From positions 62,001-126,000 of the forward strand of contig JAGVPB010000040.1 of NCBI GenBank assembly GCA_020052415.1: a stretch of 64,000 nt of DNA, given 5' to 3'. This document shows, one piece after another, positions 44,454 through 53,228 of the stretch. Positions within the stretch are counted from its first letter, which is position 1, and each line of letters begins with the position of its first letter. Both the position numbers and the translations under genes were made by a program. The DNA comes from Bacteroidales bacterium (GTDB lineage Bacteria > Bacteroidota > Bacteroidia > Bacteroidales > JAADJA01). The notes beneath the pieces are model-generated. The model was not told the origin of the DNA and did no database searches. It worked only from the letters and a program-made list of their open reading frames with translations.

Positions 44454-45752
44454 ATGAAATCTTCAGAAATAATTGTCGGTTTGGACATTGGAACAACCAA
44501 AATTGCCGCTATAGCCGGACGCAGAAATGAACATGGAAAAATCGAGATTCTTGGCCACGGCCGAACAGAATCTATCGGTGTTAAACGTGGCGTAGTTTCG
44601 AACATTGAAAATACAGTAAATTCAATAACCAAAGCCATTGAAGAAGCGTCGCAGAAAGCGGGCATCAACATCAAATATGTTAATGTAGGTATTGCAGGCC
44701 AGCATATTAAAAGCCTGCAGCACAGGGGCGGGATCATACGTGAAAACTATGATGATGAGATCAGCAAGGAAGATGTGGAACTGCTCCTGAACAATATGTA
44801 TAACCTCAACATGAGCCCGGGTGAAGAGATCATTGATGTGATTCCACAGGAATATATTGTGGATAATGAACAGGGAATTAAGCAGCCTGTCGGAATGCTC
44901 GGCAACAGCCTGGAAGCCAATTTCCATATCATCATCGGTCAGACCACTGCTGCGAAGAATATTTTCAAATGTGTTACCAAAGCCGAGTTGGAGGTTGTGG
45001 ATCTTATTCTTGAACCTATAGCTTCCGCAGAGGCAGTTTTAAGCGACGAAGAAAAAGAAGCCGGTGTAGTACTTGTGGACATCGGTGGCGGAACAACCGA
45101 CATTGCCATCTTCCAGGAAAACATCATTCGCCATACCTCCGTCATCCCATTTGGCGGGGATGTAATCACCGATGATATCAAGGAAGGATGCACGATTATC
45201 CGCAAACATGCTGAAGAATTGAAGGTCAAATTCGGCTCGGCACTGGCCAGTGAAAACAGGGATGATGAAATTGTGGCTATTCCTGGTTTGAGAGGCAGGG
45301 CGCCTAAAGAGATCAGCCTGAAAAACCTGGCAAGCATCATTCAGGCGAGGATGGAAGAGATCATTGAGCATGTATATTATGAAATTAAAAACTCCGGATA
45401 CGAGAAAAAGCTGATAGCTGGAATTGTACTGACAGGAGGCGGTGCACTGCTCAAAGACCTCATTCAGCTTACCGAATTCATTACAGGCATGGATACCCGG
45501 ATCGGCTACCCGAATGAACATCTGGCCAATAATGTTTCGGATGAGCTTGCCAGCCCGATGTATGCCACCGGCATTGGACTGGTGATCGAAGGTATGAGAA
45601 GGTATTATAAAGAGAATGAAGCCATAATTGAAAAAGAAAAAGGAAAAAGCAGGGAATCCGAAGAACCAACAGAGAAGCCGGAAGCTTCAAATTACAAACC
45701 GTTGAGCTTCCTGAAAAAAATACAGGACTTCTTTGAGAAGGATGATGTTTAA
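44454..45752 (+). CDS. ftsA: Cell division protein FtsA
   Basis: 432 residues. Actin-like ATPase that ties FtsZ to the membrane. VGLDIGTTKIAAIAG (phosphate 1), VLVDIGGGTTDIAIF (phosphate 2) and GIVLTGGGALLKDL (adenosine) are clear. The C-terminal membrane-targeting helix is PLSFLKKIQDFFEK after a charged linker (about 385-415). In most relatives ftsZ follows directly; here it is almost 800 bp away because of an inserted gene. Confidence 0.96.
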   Translation: MKSSEIIVGLDIGTTKIAAIAGRRNEHGKIEILGHGRTESIGVKRGVVSNIENTVNSITKAIEEASQKAGINIKYVNVGIAGQHIKSLQHRGGIIRENYDDEISKEDVELLLNNMYNLNMSPGEEIIDVIPQEYIVDNEQGIKQPVGMLGNSLEANFHIIIGQTTAAKNIFKCVTKAELEVVDLILEPIASAEAVLSDEEKEAGVVLVDIGGGTTDIAIFQENIIRHTSVIPFGGDVITDDIKEGCTIIRKHAEELKVKFGSALASENRDDEIVAIPGLRGRAPKEISLKNLASIIQARMEEIIEHVYYEIKNSGYEKKLIAGIVLTGGGALLKDLIQLTEFITGMDTRIGYPNEHLANNVSDELASPMYATGIGLVIEGMRRYYKENEAIIEKEKGKSRESEEPTEKPEASNYKPLSFLKKIQDFFEKDDV

Positions 45753-45805
45753 CAAATAAAGGATCTATAAAATCCATTCAGTAGTAATAAAATTGGTTAA
45801 TTAAT

Positions 45806-45840
45806 ACCACGGAGACACTTAGAACACAGAGGAACACAGA
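45806..45840 (+). repeat. Left CACAGAG-rich inverted repeat of the GxxExxY unit
   Basis: Reads CCACGGAGACAC..., then AACACAGAGG and AACACAGA, ending at the start codon of the GxxExxY gene. Its imperfect reverse complement lies right after that gene at 46254-46290. Confidence 0.7.
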
Positions 45841-45841
45841 A

Positions 45842-46252
45842 ATGATGACTCAAAAATATATAAATGAATTATCATACAAGATAATTGGATGTGCTATTGA
45901 AGTGCACAAACATCTTGGTCCCGGATTGCTCGAATCAGTTTATGAATCCTGTTTTATTGACGAATTGAGAACCGCTGGATTGTTCGTTAAATCTCAGATT
46001 TATATTCCGGTGTTTTATAAAGGAAAGAATTTGGGTGGAAATTTAAAGCTGGATTTACTTGTTAATGATATAATTATTGTAGAAGAGAAGGCAGTGGAAC
46101 AAATGATTCCCTTATACAGAGCTCAACTTTTATCATATCTGAAACTTGCAGTAAAACCAAAAGGGTTGCTAATTAATTTTAATAGTGAAAATATAAAAGA
46201 ACAGCTTGTTTCACTTGTTACTGAAGAGTTTGCAAAGCTGCCTAAGGTATGA
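45842..46252 (+). CDS. GxxExxY-family protein
   Basis: 136 residues. The name-giving motif is seen as GPGLLESVYE near residues 27-36, followed by a restriction-nuclease-like core (LKLDLLVNDIIIVEEKAVE) and QLLSYLKLAVKPKGLLINFN. The D...E-x-K arrangement recalls the PD-(D/E)xK fold. Members occur in many copies in Bacteroidota and environmental genomes; the biological role is unknown. The gene sits between ftsA and ftsZ and is bracketed by inverted CACAGAG repeats, so it probably arrived as a unit. It is complete and intact. Confidence 0.9.
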   Translation: MMTQKYINELSYKIIGCAIEVHKHLGPGLLESVYESCFIDELRTAGLFVKSQIYIPVFYKGKNLGGNLKLDLLVNDIIIVEEKAVEQMIPLYRAQLLSYLKLAVKPKGLLINFNSENIKEQLVSLVTEEFAKLPKV

Positions 46253-46253
46253 C

Positions 46254-46290
46254 CTCTGTGCATCTCTGTGATCTCTGTGCCTCTGTGGTG
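46254..46290 (-). repeat. Right CACAGAG-rich inverted repeat of the GxxExxY unit
   Basis: The plus strand carries four CTCTGTG units and ends CTGTGGTG. Read on the minus strand it begins CACCACAGAGGCACAGAG and matches the left arm at 45806 imperfectly. A related solo copy lies at 52938-52979. Confidence 0.7.
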
Positions 46291-46544
46291 AAAAATTACG
46301 ATATATTAAGATAACTAGTGCGTGTAAATAACTGTTTGCAATTAATCAGACCTGAAAATAAATTTTACTTTAAATTTCAGGTTAAAGGAATGAATAAGTC
46401 AATTTCGGATGGTGTTAAATAAAAAATTAAAATGCCGTTTTTGCCCTGTTATCAAGGGAAATAATTAACATTCATTTTGTTGATAAAAAAAAGGCCGGCA
46501 ATGAAATATAGTTTTATTAAGTAATAATTTTAAAAACAAAAAAT

Positions 46545-48110
46545 ATGGATAGCATGCTTAAGTTCGATTTACCTAAGAATCAATCCTCTATCATAAAAGT
46601 TCTCGGAGTTGGTGGAGGTGGTAGCAATGCTGTTTCCCACATGTATAGCCAGGGAATACAGGGTGTTGACTTTTTTATTTGCAATACGGACGCCCAGGCC
46701 ATGGAGGCCAGTCCGGTTCCTACCAAAGTACAGCTTGGCTCAAAAGGCCTTGGCGCGGGATCATTGCCATCTGTTGGTAAAGAAGCTGCGATTGAGAACA
46801 TCGAGGACATCAAAATGATCCTTGAGAAAAACACCAAAATGTTATTCATCACTGCCGGTATGGGCGGTGGTACCGGGACAGGCGCTGCACCTGTCATCGC
46901 TGAAACTGCAAAGAGCCTAGGAATCCTTACCGTCGGGATAGTAACTATTCCATTCCTTTTCGAAGGAAGAAAACGAAAGCTTCAGGCGGAGTCAGGACTT
47001 GAAGAACTGAGAAAATATGTGGATACCCTCCTGATCATCTCCAACGACAAGCTTAGGGAAGTCCATGGCGATCTCAAACTTTCGGAAGCCTTTCAAAAAG
47101 CCGACAACATCCTGACGGTGGCAGCCAAAGGAATCGCTGAGATCATTACAGTTACAGGCTATATCAATGTTGATTTCGAGGATGTGAAAACTGTGATGAA
47201 AGACAGCGGCACAGCCATCATGGGATCGGCTACGGCCGAAGGTGACAACCGGGCCATCCGTGCGGTTGAAGAAGCGCTTTCCTCTCCCCTGCTCAACGAC
47301 AACAGGATCAACGGTGCAGATAATATCCTTCTATATATTGCCTCCGGCGATGAAGAAATTACTATGGACGAGGTGACGGAAATAACGGAATATATCCAGA
47401 ACGAAGCCGGCCAGAGCGCCGAGATCATCTGGGGTAACGGTAAGGATAATTCACTCGGTAATAAAGTAAGCATCACCCTTGTTGCAACAGGATTTTCAGG
47501 TGATAAAGAAACCGGAATTGTAAAGACAGTAAAGAAGATAGTCCATCCGCTGGCCGACGTAAAAAAGGATGAAAACAAAGAAAAATCTCGCATTCTCGAA
47601 CCCATCACTGAAATTACGCTGGTAAGCCAACTCAGGAAAGAGCCTGAAATAAAACAGGAAGAAACAATTACACTCGTTTCTGAACCTAAGGAAGAAATAA
47701 AAACGGCAGAGCCTGTTTCTCATTTCAGGACTTTCGAACCCATTTCTACACCCGAAAAAAAGTCTTCCGTTACAGAAGAAAAGAAAGTTGAGGATCGCAA
47801 TACCTCAAATCCGGTTGAACTGGTGATAGCAAAAAACAACAGCTATTCCGTTGAACTGGAGAAAGAAGAGATTGAAAAGAAAGCTTCCGAACGGATCAAA
47901 AAGCTGAAAGACCTGAGCATGAAGCTTAAAACTCAGAATGAGATTGAGGAGCTTGAAAAAACACCCGCTTATATCCGCAGGAATGTTGAATTGTCAGAGG
48001 TGAAACATTCATCTGAGAGCGAAGTCCCGAATTACACCTTATCGGAAAACGACGACAAGCAAATTGAAATAAAATCCAACAATTCCTTTCTGCATAAGGA
48101 CGTGGATTGA
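46545..48110 (+). CDS. ftsZ: Cell division protein FtsZ
   Basis: 521 residues. Tubulin-like GTPase that forms the Z ring. GGGGSNAV near residue 23 and GMGGGTGTGAAP near 105-116 form the nucleotide site; NNILTV-like DNILTVAAKG and the T7 loop (GYINVDFEDVKTVM) complete it. Beyond residue 320 is a linker of about 200 residues rich in E, K, P and S, with a coiled stretch (EKEEIEKKASERIKKLKDL), then TPAYIRRNVEL and a final NNSFLHKDVD. That double end motif is the Bacteroidota form of the FtsZ tail that binds FtsA and others. The inserted unit upstream means it may depend on a promoter in 46291-46544, though I see no exact -7 box. Confidence 0.96.
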   Translation: MDSMLKFDLPKNQSSIIKVLGVGGGGSNAVSHMYSQGIQGVDFFICNTDAQAMEASPVPTKVQLGSKGLGAGSLPSVGKEAAIENIEDIKMILEKNTKMLFITAGMGGGTGTGAAPVIAETAKSLGILTVGIVTIPFLFEGRKRKLQAESGLEELRKYVDTLLIISNDKLREVHGDLKLSEAFQKADNILTVAAKGIAEIITVTGYINVDFEDVKTVMKDSGTAIMGSATAEGDNRAIRAVEEALSSPLLNDNRINGADNILLYIASGDEEITMDEVTEITEYIQNEAGQSAEIIWGNGKDNSLGNKVSITLVATGFSGDKETGIVKTVKKIVHPLADVKKDENKEKSRILEPITEITLVSQLRKEPEIKQEETITLVSEPKEEIKTAEPVSHFRTFEPISTPEKKSSVTEEKKVEDRNTSNPVELVIAKNNSYSVELEKEEIEKKASERIKKLKDLSMKLKTQNEIEELEKTPAYIRRNVELSEVKHSSESEVPNYTLSENDDKQIEIKSNNSFLHKDVD

Positions 48111-48201
48111 TAATTAAACAGTTCTCAGTTTTAATTTCTGCACAATGGGAAATAAAGGAAATAAAGGGCTAAGGTTTCGCAAATCAATATTACCCGTATT
48201 T

Positions 48202-48246
48202 CCTCTATCTCCCTATCTCCCTATCTCCCTATCTCCCCTATTCCCC
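48202..48246. repeat. CTATCTCCC tandem repeat
   Basis: About four imperfect copies of an 8-base CTATCTCC(C) unit ending in CCCTATTCCCC, located downstream of ftsZ. The complementary strand is G-rich and resembles the patch at 59205-59268. Confidence 0.8.
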
Positions 48247-48305
48247 TTTATCGAAAGCAATCTTATTTTCAAATTTAAGTATAATAAACCCTGAAATTTC
48301 AAATC

Positions 48306-48758
48306 ATGAACCTCGAACAACACATCAACGACGACATAAAAGCCGCGATGCTGGCCAGAGACAAGAAAAAACTCGAAGCGCTGAGGGCCGTTAAGGCTTC
48401 AATTTTATTAGCCAAAACGGATAAGGGAACTTCAGGAGAAATAGAGGATGCGGCCGGGATGAAGATCCTGCAAAGGCTCGTCAAGCAACGGCGTGAATCT
48501 GCTGAAATCTATAAGCAGCAAGGCAGACCTGACCTTGCTGATGAGGAGGAATTCCAGCTTTCAGTAATTGCGGGATACCTGCCTGCACAAATGAGTGAGG
48601 CTGAGGTGCGAAAAGTCATCAGCGGTATTATTTCTGAAAACGGAGCCGCTTCCCTTAAAGATATGGGCAAAGTGATGGGCATGGCCACAAAGAAGCTCAG
48701 CGGGCAGGCCGACAATAAACTCATTTCTTCAATTGTCAAGGAATTGCTTAACGGGTAA
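48306..48758 (+). CDS. GatB/YqeY domain-containing protein
   Basis: 150 residues, the usual size of stand-alone YqeY proteins. LEQHINDDIKAAMLARDKKK opens the first helical bundle; GRPDLADEEEFQLSVIAGYLP and the tail domain (GKVMGMATKKLSGQADNKLISSIVKELL) match the tRNA-contact domain of GatB. It may interact with tRNA or aminoacyl-tRNA; the role is not known. It follows ftsZ in many Bacteroidota. Confidence 0.93.
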   Translation: MNLEQHINDDIKAAMLARDKKKLEALRAVKASILLAKTDKGTSGEIEDAAGMKILQRLVKQRRESAEIYKQQGRPDLADEEEFQLSVIAGYLPAQMSEAEVRKVISGIISENGAASLKDMGKVMGMATKKLSGQADNKLISSIVKELLNG

Positions 48759-48840
48759 ACCTTTAGGACATTTCCGGCTATTCTCCCCATCCCATATTTT
48801 ATTAATATTCGGATTTTCTATGCGGATTTTGGCAAAAGTC

Positions 48841-51258
48841 CTACCTGCCGGCTTTTGTAACTGAAACGGTTGAATCTAATCTTCCATCCGAATAAAGACA
48901 GATAAAATAATATCCCGGTTTTACTTCAAAACCTGAATCATCCTGTCCATTCCAGACAAGGCGATATTCCCCGGCAGGATACCGTGCGGAGGTGATACGC
49001 CGGACTATTTCACCCTGTAGATTCACCACTTCAAGATTGATTTGGTGGTCTTTTGAGGTAGTAAAACTGATAAATGTATTTGAAGTAAACGGATTCGGAT
49101 ATACCTTCACTTTTAACTTTTCACTTTTTCCTTTTTCCTTTGAACTTCCCGTCAGGGTGTCCTGCCACTCATACGCTCCCATGTCTATCCTTCCGCCTGA
49201 GATGCGGGGATTGCCAGCAAGATCAGTGGAGGGTAGAGTAACTGTATCTCCATCGAGCATGTAGAGGACATACTTTCCGTTTTCCTCTTTAATGTACGGA
49301 TAATCCATTCCCGCTTCATACATAGGCACTCCGGCGTTGATGCAGGGCGATCCCGGCTGCAGGGCATAGTTGAAGGGTTCTCCGCCTTCCCAGAGCGGGT
49401 CTTCATCAATGTTGCCATCGAGCCAGTTAAGAATATGAATATTGTTCCAGTTTTGGATGTTTTCTTCGCCGCCTTTGACATCGGTACTGGAGATATTAAC
49501 GGTTGCAATATCAGAAGTTGATGTACCTTCGCCCAGGAAAATTTCATAATTTTCTGTGCCGTAAACGATGCTGTTGTAGAAGTTGATTTCGGCGCCTTCA
49601 GTGGCATAGACCTGACCACCCGGAACCGGATTGGTTACAATATTATTGGCAATTGATGTATTAATAACATCCACTTTAGCATAATCAGCGCAATTTAATC
49701 CACTTGTACCAAAATTACCTGCACCTTGATCAAATGTCTTAATATTTTCATTTATCTGAACATTTACGAGTTTAGTCGAATTGTTATCAGGATTTGAATA
49801 GGATCCTCCAATTAATAATCCTCCGCCCCAATTATCACCACCAGGACCATTATTAGAAATGAATGAATTAACAATATGTATTTCTCTAAATATATCACTT
49901 GTATTGCTTAAAACCACTGGGAATCCTCCCGAATTATCATAAACACTCAATCCATAAATATTAATTTCTGAAGCTCTGCTTGTCAATGCTGAGCTTAAGT
50001 AGCCTGTAGTTCCACTTATAGAAATATTCTGAAAATAAACATTATCACAGTGAACAATTTCAAAACCACCATATAAGCCATAGGAATCATAATTGTTATC
50101 GTTTCCATTTATAAAAGAGATTTCCTTTATAGAATAACTCTTCATCCTTGATTCGCTATTATATAAAGGATACGTTAATTCTGCATCAATAATCGTATTT
50201 TCGACGCCCGAGCCAACTAATGAGGTATAATTACGCTGGTAAACCGGGAAGATTTGGCCGGTAGCATGGGAATAAGTGCCTGAACCGAGATAAATTGTTT
50301 TTGGATTTATTGAATCGGACACGATTTTACTCATTGCAAAAGCAACAGTTTTTAAGGGATCTAAGGGTGTCAAACCACTGTTTTCATTACTTCCATTAAT
50401 ACTCACATATAAATCAGCATTTACCTGTTCAATTTTGCCATGATCAATTTCCCAGGTCAAATTATTCAGTGGGTTACCATCGATATCATGCGAGTAAAAG
50501 AAAAATTGGTCAGGCGATAAAACTGAGGCTGTATCCAGGACAATATGCTGCTCTTCCAATGAAATCGTTTTAGTAATATCACAGCCTACAGGACTATAAT
50601 TCAAATAAACTGAATTTTTTTGAATAGTATCGAAAATAAAATCACACTCATTTGAAATGATAATACCTCCGGCTTCTATCAGGGCAGAATTATTTTTTAC
50701 AACCGTACCTATCAAATGTACATTTGAAAAATAACATAAGATGCCACCTCCGAACAAGCAGTGGTTATCCTGAATGATGCAATGCGAAATAGCTATTGTA
50801 CTTGTTACTATCAGGATACCACCACCTGAATATATTAAAGAAGAATTGCCTGAACCATGCTGGATTTTAAATCCGCAAAGGGTTGCATCATCACCGATAA
50901 TGTGTGAAATGTAAACACAACTGCCATTGCTGGCTCCATCGATTATGGTTGTATTAATGTAATTGAGATTTCCTGTGGTAAAATAAAGGCTTGCTACAGT
51001 AATATTTTTGCTGTGATAATCTATATTTTCGAAATAGGTACCGGGCCAGACTAGTACCGTATCACCGTTTGATGCTGCATTAATGCCTGCCTGAATGGTC
51101 GTAAAATTGCCGGAACCATCCTGTTTGACTGTAACTACAGTGGCGAGGGCTGCAGAAGATAACAGAACCAGAAAAATGATTACTATAAACAAATTGCCTC
51201 TTTCCGGCAGTTGCCGGACGGGATCGCAATGACGGTTAAATTTTACATAATGTTTCAA
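48841..51258 (-). CDS. Surface right-handed beta-helix protein with T9SS type A sorting domain
   Basis: Up to 805 residues. The mature protein opens with VTVKQDGSGNFTTIQAGIN and GDTVLVWPGTY, the pattern of parallel beta-helix proteins such as pectate lyases and CASH-domain proteins; many N-x-S/T-rich turns follow, with a second helix block from about residue 290 to 640. A linker (KEKGKSEKLKVK) leads to the type A sorting domain (VYPNPFTSNTFISF, GEYRLVWNGQDDSG, GYYFICLY). The first 22 residues (including HCDPVRQLPERG) are translated from a dispersed palindromic repeat, so the original start is more likely the TTG at 51192, just before the signal peptide FIVIIFLVLLSSAALA. Substrate is unknown. 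Confidence 0.8.
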   Translation of the reverse strand: MKHYVKFNRHCDPVRQLPERGNLFIVIIFLVLLSSAALATVVTVKQDGSGNFTTIQAGINAASNGDTVLVWPGTYFENIDYHSKNITVASLYFTTGNLNYINTTIIDGASNGSCVYISHIIGDDATLCGFKIQHGSGNSSLIYSGGGILIVTSTIAISHCIIQDNHCLFGGGILCYFSNVHLIGTVVKNNSALIEAGGIIISNECDFIFDTIQKNSVYLNYSPVGCDITKTISLEEQHIVLDTASVLSPDQFFFYSHDIDGNPLNNLTWEIDHGKIEQVNADLYVSINGSNENSGLTPLDPLKTVAFAMSKIVSDSINPKTIYLGSGTYSHATGQIFPVYQRNYTSLVGSGVENTIIDAELTYPLYNSESRMKSYSIKEISFINGNDNNYDSYGLYGGFEIVHCDNVYFQNISISGTTGYLSSALTSRASEINIYGLSVYDNSGGFPVVLSNTSDIFREIHIVNSFISNNGPGGDNWGGGLLIGGSYSNPDNNSTKLVNVQINENIKTFDQGAGNFGTSGLNCADYAKVDVINTSIANNIVTNPVPGGQVYATEGAEINFYNSIVYGTENYEIFLGEGTSTSDIATVNISSTDVKGGEENIQNWNNIHILNWLDGNIDEDPLWEGGEPFNYALQPGSPCINAGVPMYEAGMDYPYIKEENGKYVLYMLDGDTVTLPSTDLAGNPRISGGRIDMGAYEWQDTLTGSSKEKGKSEKLKVKVYPNPFTSNTFISFTTSKDHQINLEVVNLQGEIVRRITSARYPAGEYRLVWNGQDDSGFEVKPGYYFICLYSDGRLDSTVSVTKAGR
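51192..51236. repeat. Dispersed palindromic repeat (TCATTGCGATCCCG...GGCAATTTG type)
   Basis: On the minus strand it runs from TCATTGCGATCCCG through the palindrome CCGGCAACTGCCGG (51204-51217) to AGGCAATTTG. Elements opening TCATTGCGA and closing GGCAATCTG are a known kind of scattered intergenic repeat. Here it lies at the 5' end of the beta-helix gene and is read in frame with it. Confidence 0.6.
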
Positions 51259-51265
51259 TTGTGTA

Positions 51266-52669
51266 CTATTGTATCAATACAATCTTATCTGTCTGTAAGG
51301 TTTTATTATCGGAAGTCACTTTATAAAAATAGATTCCAGGCTCTATACGATTTCCTGATGCATTATCACCATTCCAGGACAGGTTATAATAACCTTCAGG
51401 ATAAGGGCCATCGATCAGTGTTTTAACATGGTTACCCTGCAGGTCGAAGATGCGGATGCCGATATTATTTTTTTCGTTGATCCTGAATGTAAATGTTGTT
51501 TTGTTACTAAAAGGATTCGGTTGGCAGGTGACGAATCCGATATCAGGAGGCAGCTCATATATTTCATTGCTTTTCAATGAAACATGATAATATCTTGCTT
51601 TTTCACCTGCATAGATATTTCGTTTTTCACGAAGTTTCTTAGAATGATCGATTACCACATAATTTCCTTTTTCTACAGGGGCACTTTTATAACCGTTCCA
51701 GGTTTCAAATTCAATCACTGCACCCGGTGGAACTCCCTGCAAATAACCATTGACTTCAACAAGGGTGTCTCCAGTTTCCCTTACTGCTCCACCTTTCACT
51801 TCGCCGTCAGCCAAAACAGCGATTTCCTCAATGTCGGATAACGAATCCATTTCTACATAGAAGGGAAGGTAATCAGCCTGTTCAGTAAAAGAATAAAAAT
51901 TGGTTTGCGGAATATTTTCTGCATCACTGCCCACACCTCCTGGTATCTGCCAATGAAAGTCTACCGGATGATTTGTGGTTAATACTACCAGTTCTCCATA
52001 TTGAAACGGTTTTGGTTTTCCGAGCCAGGTTGGAGGATTCTGGAGAATTTTCACCATAGTCCAATATTGAGTCTGGATCTGTGTAAGACCCGCCCAAATA
52101 TTTGCAGGAATGCACTGCTGGGGTAAATAGCACTGATCAAGGAAATAACCAACCCAATTGGCACCTTCATTCATATCTATGGTTGCATCATAATCCTCTT
52201 TAGCACCTTCCAGGCGGATGGAGGCAAGATTTGTATTTCCCTCATATTTTAACTTATAACCTTGAGTTGATTTTAGCTCAATAAGTGTCGGGGTTTGCTC
52301 CCATCCATATACGTAATCATACGAAATTGACCAGTCAATACCCTGCGGTTTATATTCCATATATAAAAGTTCCGGAGTCTGTCCATCCCAGGGCTCAATT
52401 CTGCTAAGCAAAGTTTTAGCATCGAATGTTTCATCTTTATAGCGTTCCATGCGTGGGAAGGAAATCCATTTCCAGCCAATGCCATTAACAACCTGGAAAT
52501 TTAAAGATTCATCGTAAGCTTTAATTTTTGAGGAGTCGCCCCTATCAATTGAATTGGTTGCTTTCTCTTTCTCTACATTAACCAAATCCTGACAATTCCC
52601 CTGAAAGACTAAAACTTTAAATACAAATATAAATAGGTAGTAACAAATAGTTTTACTCAGGTGATTCAT
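51266..52669 (-). CDS. Secreted protein of unknown function with T9SS type A sorting domain
   Basis: 467 residues. A hydrophobic N-terminus (about 8-25, YYLFIFVFKVLVFQG) is the signal peptide. The main part holds repeated segments of the form GWKWISFPRMERY and ANWVGYFLDQCYLPQQ, with conserved tryptophans, a pattern seen in other secreted Bacteroidota proteins; no enzyme is recognised. The type A sorting domain starts near 385 (CQPNPFSNKTTFTF, YNLSWNGDNASGN, GIYFYKVTS). It is 7 bp upstream of the beta-helix gene and likely co-transcribed, so the two may work together on the cell surface. Confidence 0.82.
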   Translation of the reverse strand: MNHLSKTICYYLFIFVFKVLVFQGNCQDLVNVEKEKATNSIDRGDSSKIKAYDESLNFQVVNGIGWKWISFPRMERYKDETFDAKTLLSRIEPWDGQTPELLYMEYKPQGIDWSISYDYVYGWEQTPTLIELKSTQGYKLKYEGNTNLASIRLEGAKEDYDATIDMNEGANWVGYFLDQCYLPQQCIPANIWAGLTQIQTQYWTMVKILQNPPTWLGKPKPFQYGELVVLTTNHPVDFHWQIPGGVGSDAENIPQTNFYSFTEQADYLPFYVEMDSLSDIEEIAVLADGEVKGGAVRETGDTLVEVNGYLQGVPPGAVIEFETWNGYKSAPVEKGNYVVIDHSKKLREKRNIYAGEKARYYHVSLKSNEIYELPPDIGFVTCQPNPFSNKTTFTFRINEKNNIGIRIFDLQGNHVKTLIDGPYPEGYYNLSWNGDNASGNRIEPGIYFYKVTSDNKTLQTDKIVLIQ

Positions 52670-52688
52670 TACTTTTTAATTTTCATAT

Positions 52689-52696
52689 CAAAAGTA
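52689..52696 (-). promoter_or_regulatory. -7 box before the T9SS cargo pair
   Basis: Reads TACTTTTG on the minus strand, 19 bp before the start of the 467-residue protein. No clear -33 element. Confidence 0.4.
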
Positions 52697-52781
52697 GCAG
52701 AAGTAATCGGATTGATAAAATAATAAGTCAGAAATCAGCCATCAAATAAATAAGAGTTTTCTCATTTCTTTTATATTTCGG

Positions 52782-52798
52782 CTAAGGCTCTGCCTTAG
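52782..52798. repeat. REP-like palindrome CTAAGGC-TCT-GCCTTAG
   Basis: Perfect 7-bp inverted repeat with a 3-base loop. Such short palindromes are scattered in many Bacteroidota genomes and resemble REP elements moved by RAYT transposases; no transposase is present here. Confidence 0.6.
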
Positions 52799-52852
52799 TC
52801 GCAAATATCCTATCAGGCTACAGTCTGTCAAAAAACAAATCTTCGGATCGGA

Positions 52853-52868
52853 GTAGTCCCCAGACTAC
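52853..52868. repeat. Palindrome GTAGTC-CCCA-GACTAC
   Basis: Perfect 6-bp inverted repeat with a 4-base loop, 54 bp from the preceding palindrome. Probably part of the same or a similar repeat element. Confidence 0.5.
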
Positions 52869-52937
52869 GTCACAAATAGCAAATCTCAAATCCTTCTATT
52901 TTGTGGCAAAGAATCCTTTCCCCCTTTGCAAGCAAAT

Positions 52938-52979
52938 TCTCTGTGTCCCTCCGTGCCCTCCGTTTCCCCGTGGTAAAAT
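52938..52979. repeat. Solo CTCTGTG/CCGTGG element
   Basis: Reads CTCTGTGTCCCTCCGTGCCC and on to CCCCGTGGTAAAAT. It resembles the right arm of the GxxExxY unit (46254-46290) including the GTGG ending, but no gene is attached. Confidence 0.55.
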
Positions 52980-53190
52980 CACACCCCTGCCTCTCTCTCT
53001 CATCCCAATTCCAAAAAACATGACGCCTTTTTCCCTTCCATTTTAAAACCGTTTTTTCAAAATTACAAAATCCGAAAAGTTAACTCCCTAACATCAATCC
53101 TCATTCACCCTAAGAAAAGATAAACCGACTCGAAACCGAACTATCTTCTTACCGCGACATCATGACAATCCTCAAATCAAAACCCCTTTT

Positions 53191-53228
53191 ACCAGCTACC
53201 AGCAACAAGCAACCTGCCGCCAGTAACA
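53191..53228. repeat. ACCAGCAACAAGCAAC short repeat patch
   Basis: Repeated CCAG(C/T)A(A)CAAG phrases, on the far side of the tsf terminator. Related patches are at 25606-25656 and 53289-53330. Confidence 0.75.

Larger units (their letters stand above)
52697..53190. other. Spacer of repeats without a recognised gene
   Basis: No open frame of gene quality on either strand. It holds two perfect hairpins (52782-52798 and 52853-52868), a solo CTCTGTG/CCGTG element (52938-52979) related to the repeats around the GxxExxY gene, and C/T-rich low-complexity sequence. It separates the T9SS cargo genes from the translation genes. Confidence 0.6.

Noticed and set aside
45039-45521. 160-codon minus-strand frame inside ftsA
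   Set aside because: Shadow of FtsA codon bias; no domain and no promoter.
48202-48246. CRISPR array at the CTATCTCC repeats
   Set aside because: Units are 8 bases and contiguous, with no spacers and no cas genes.
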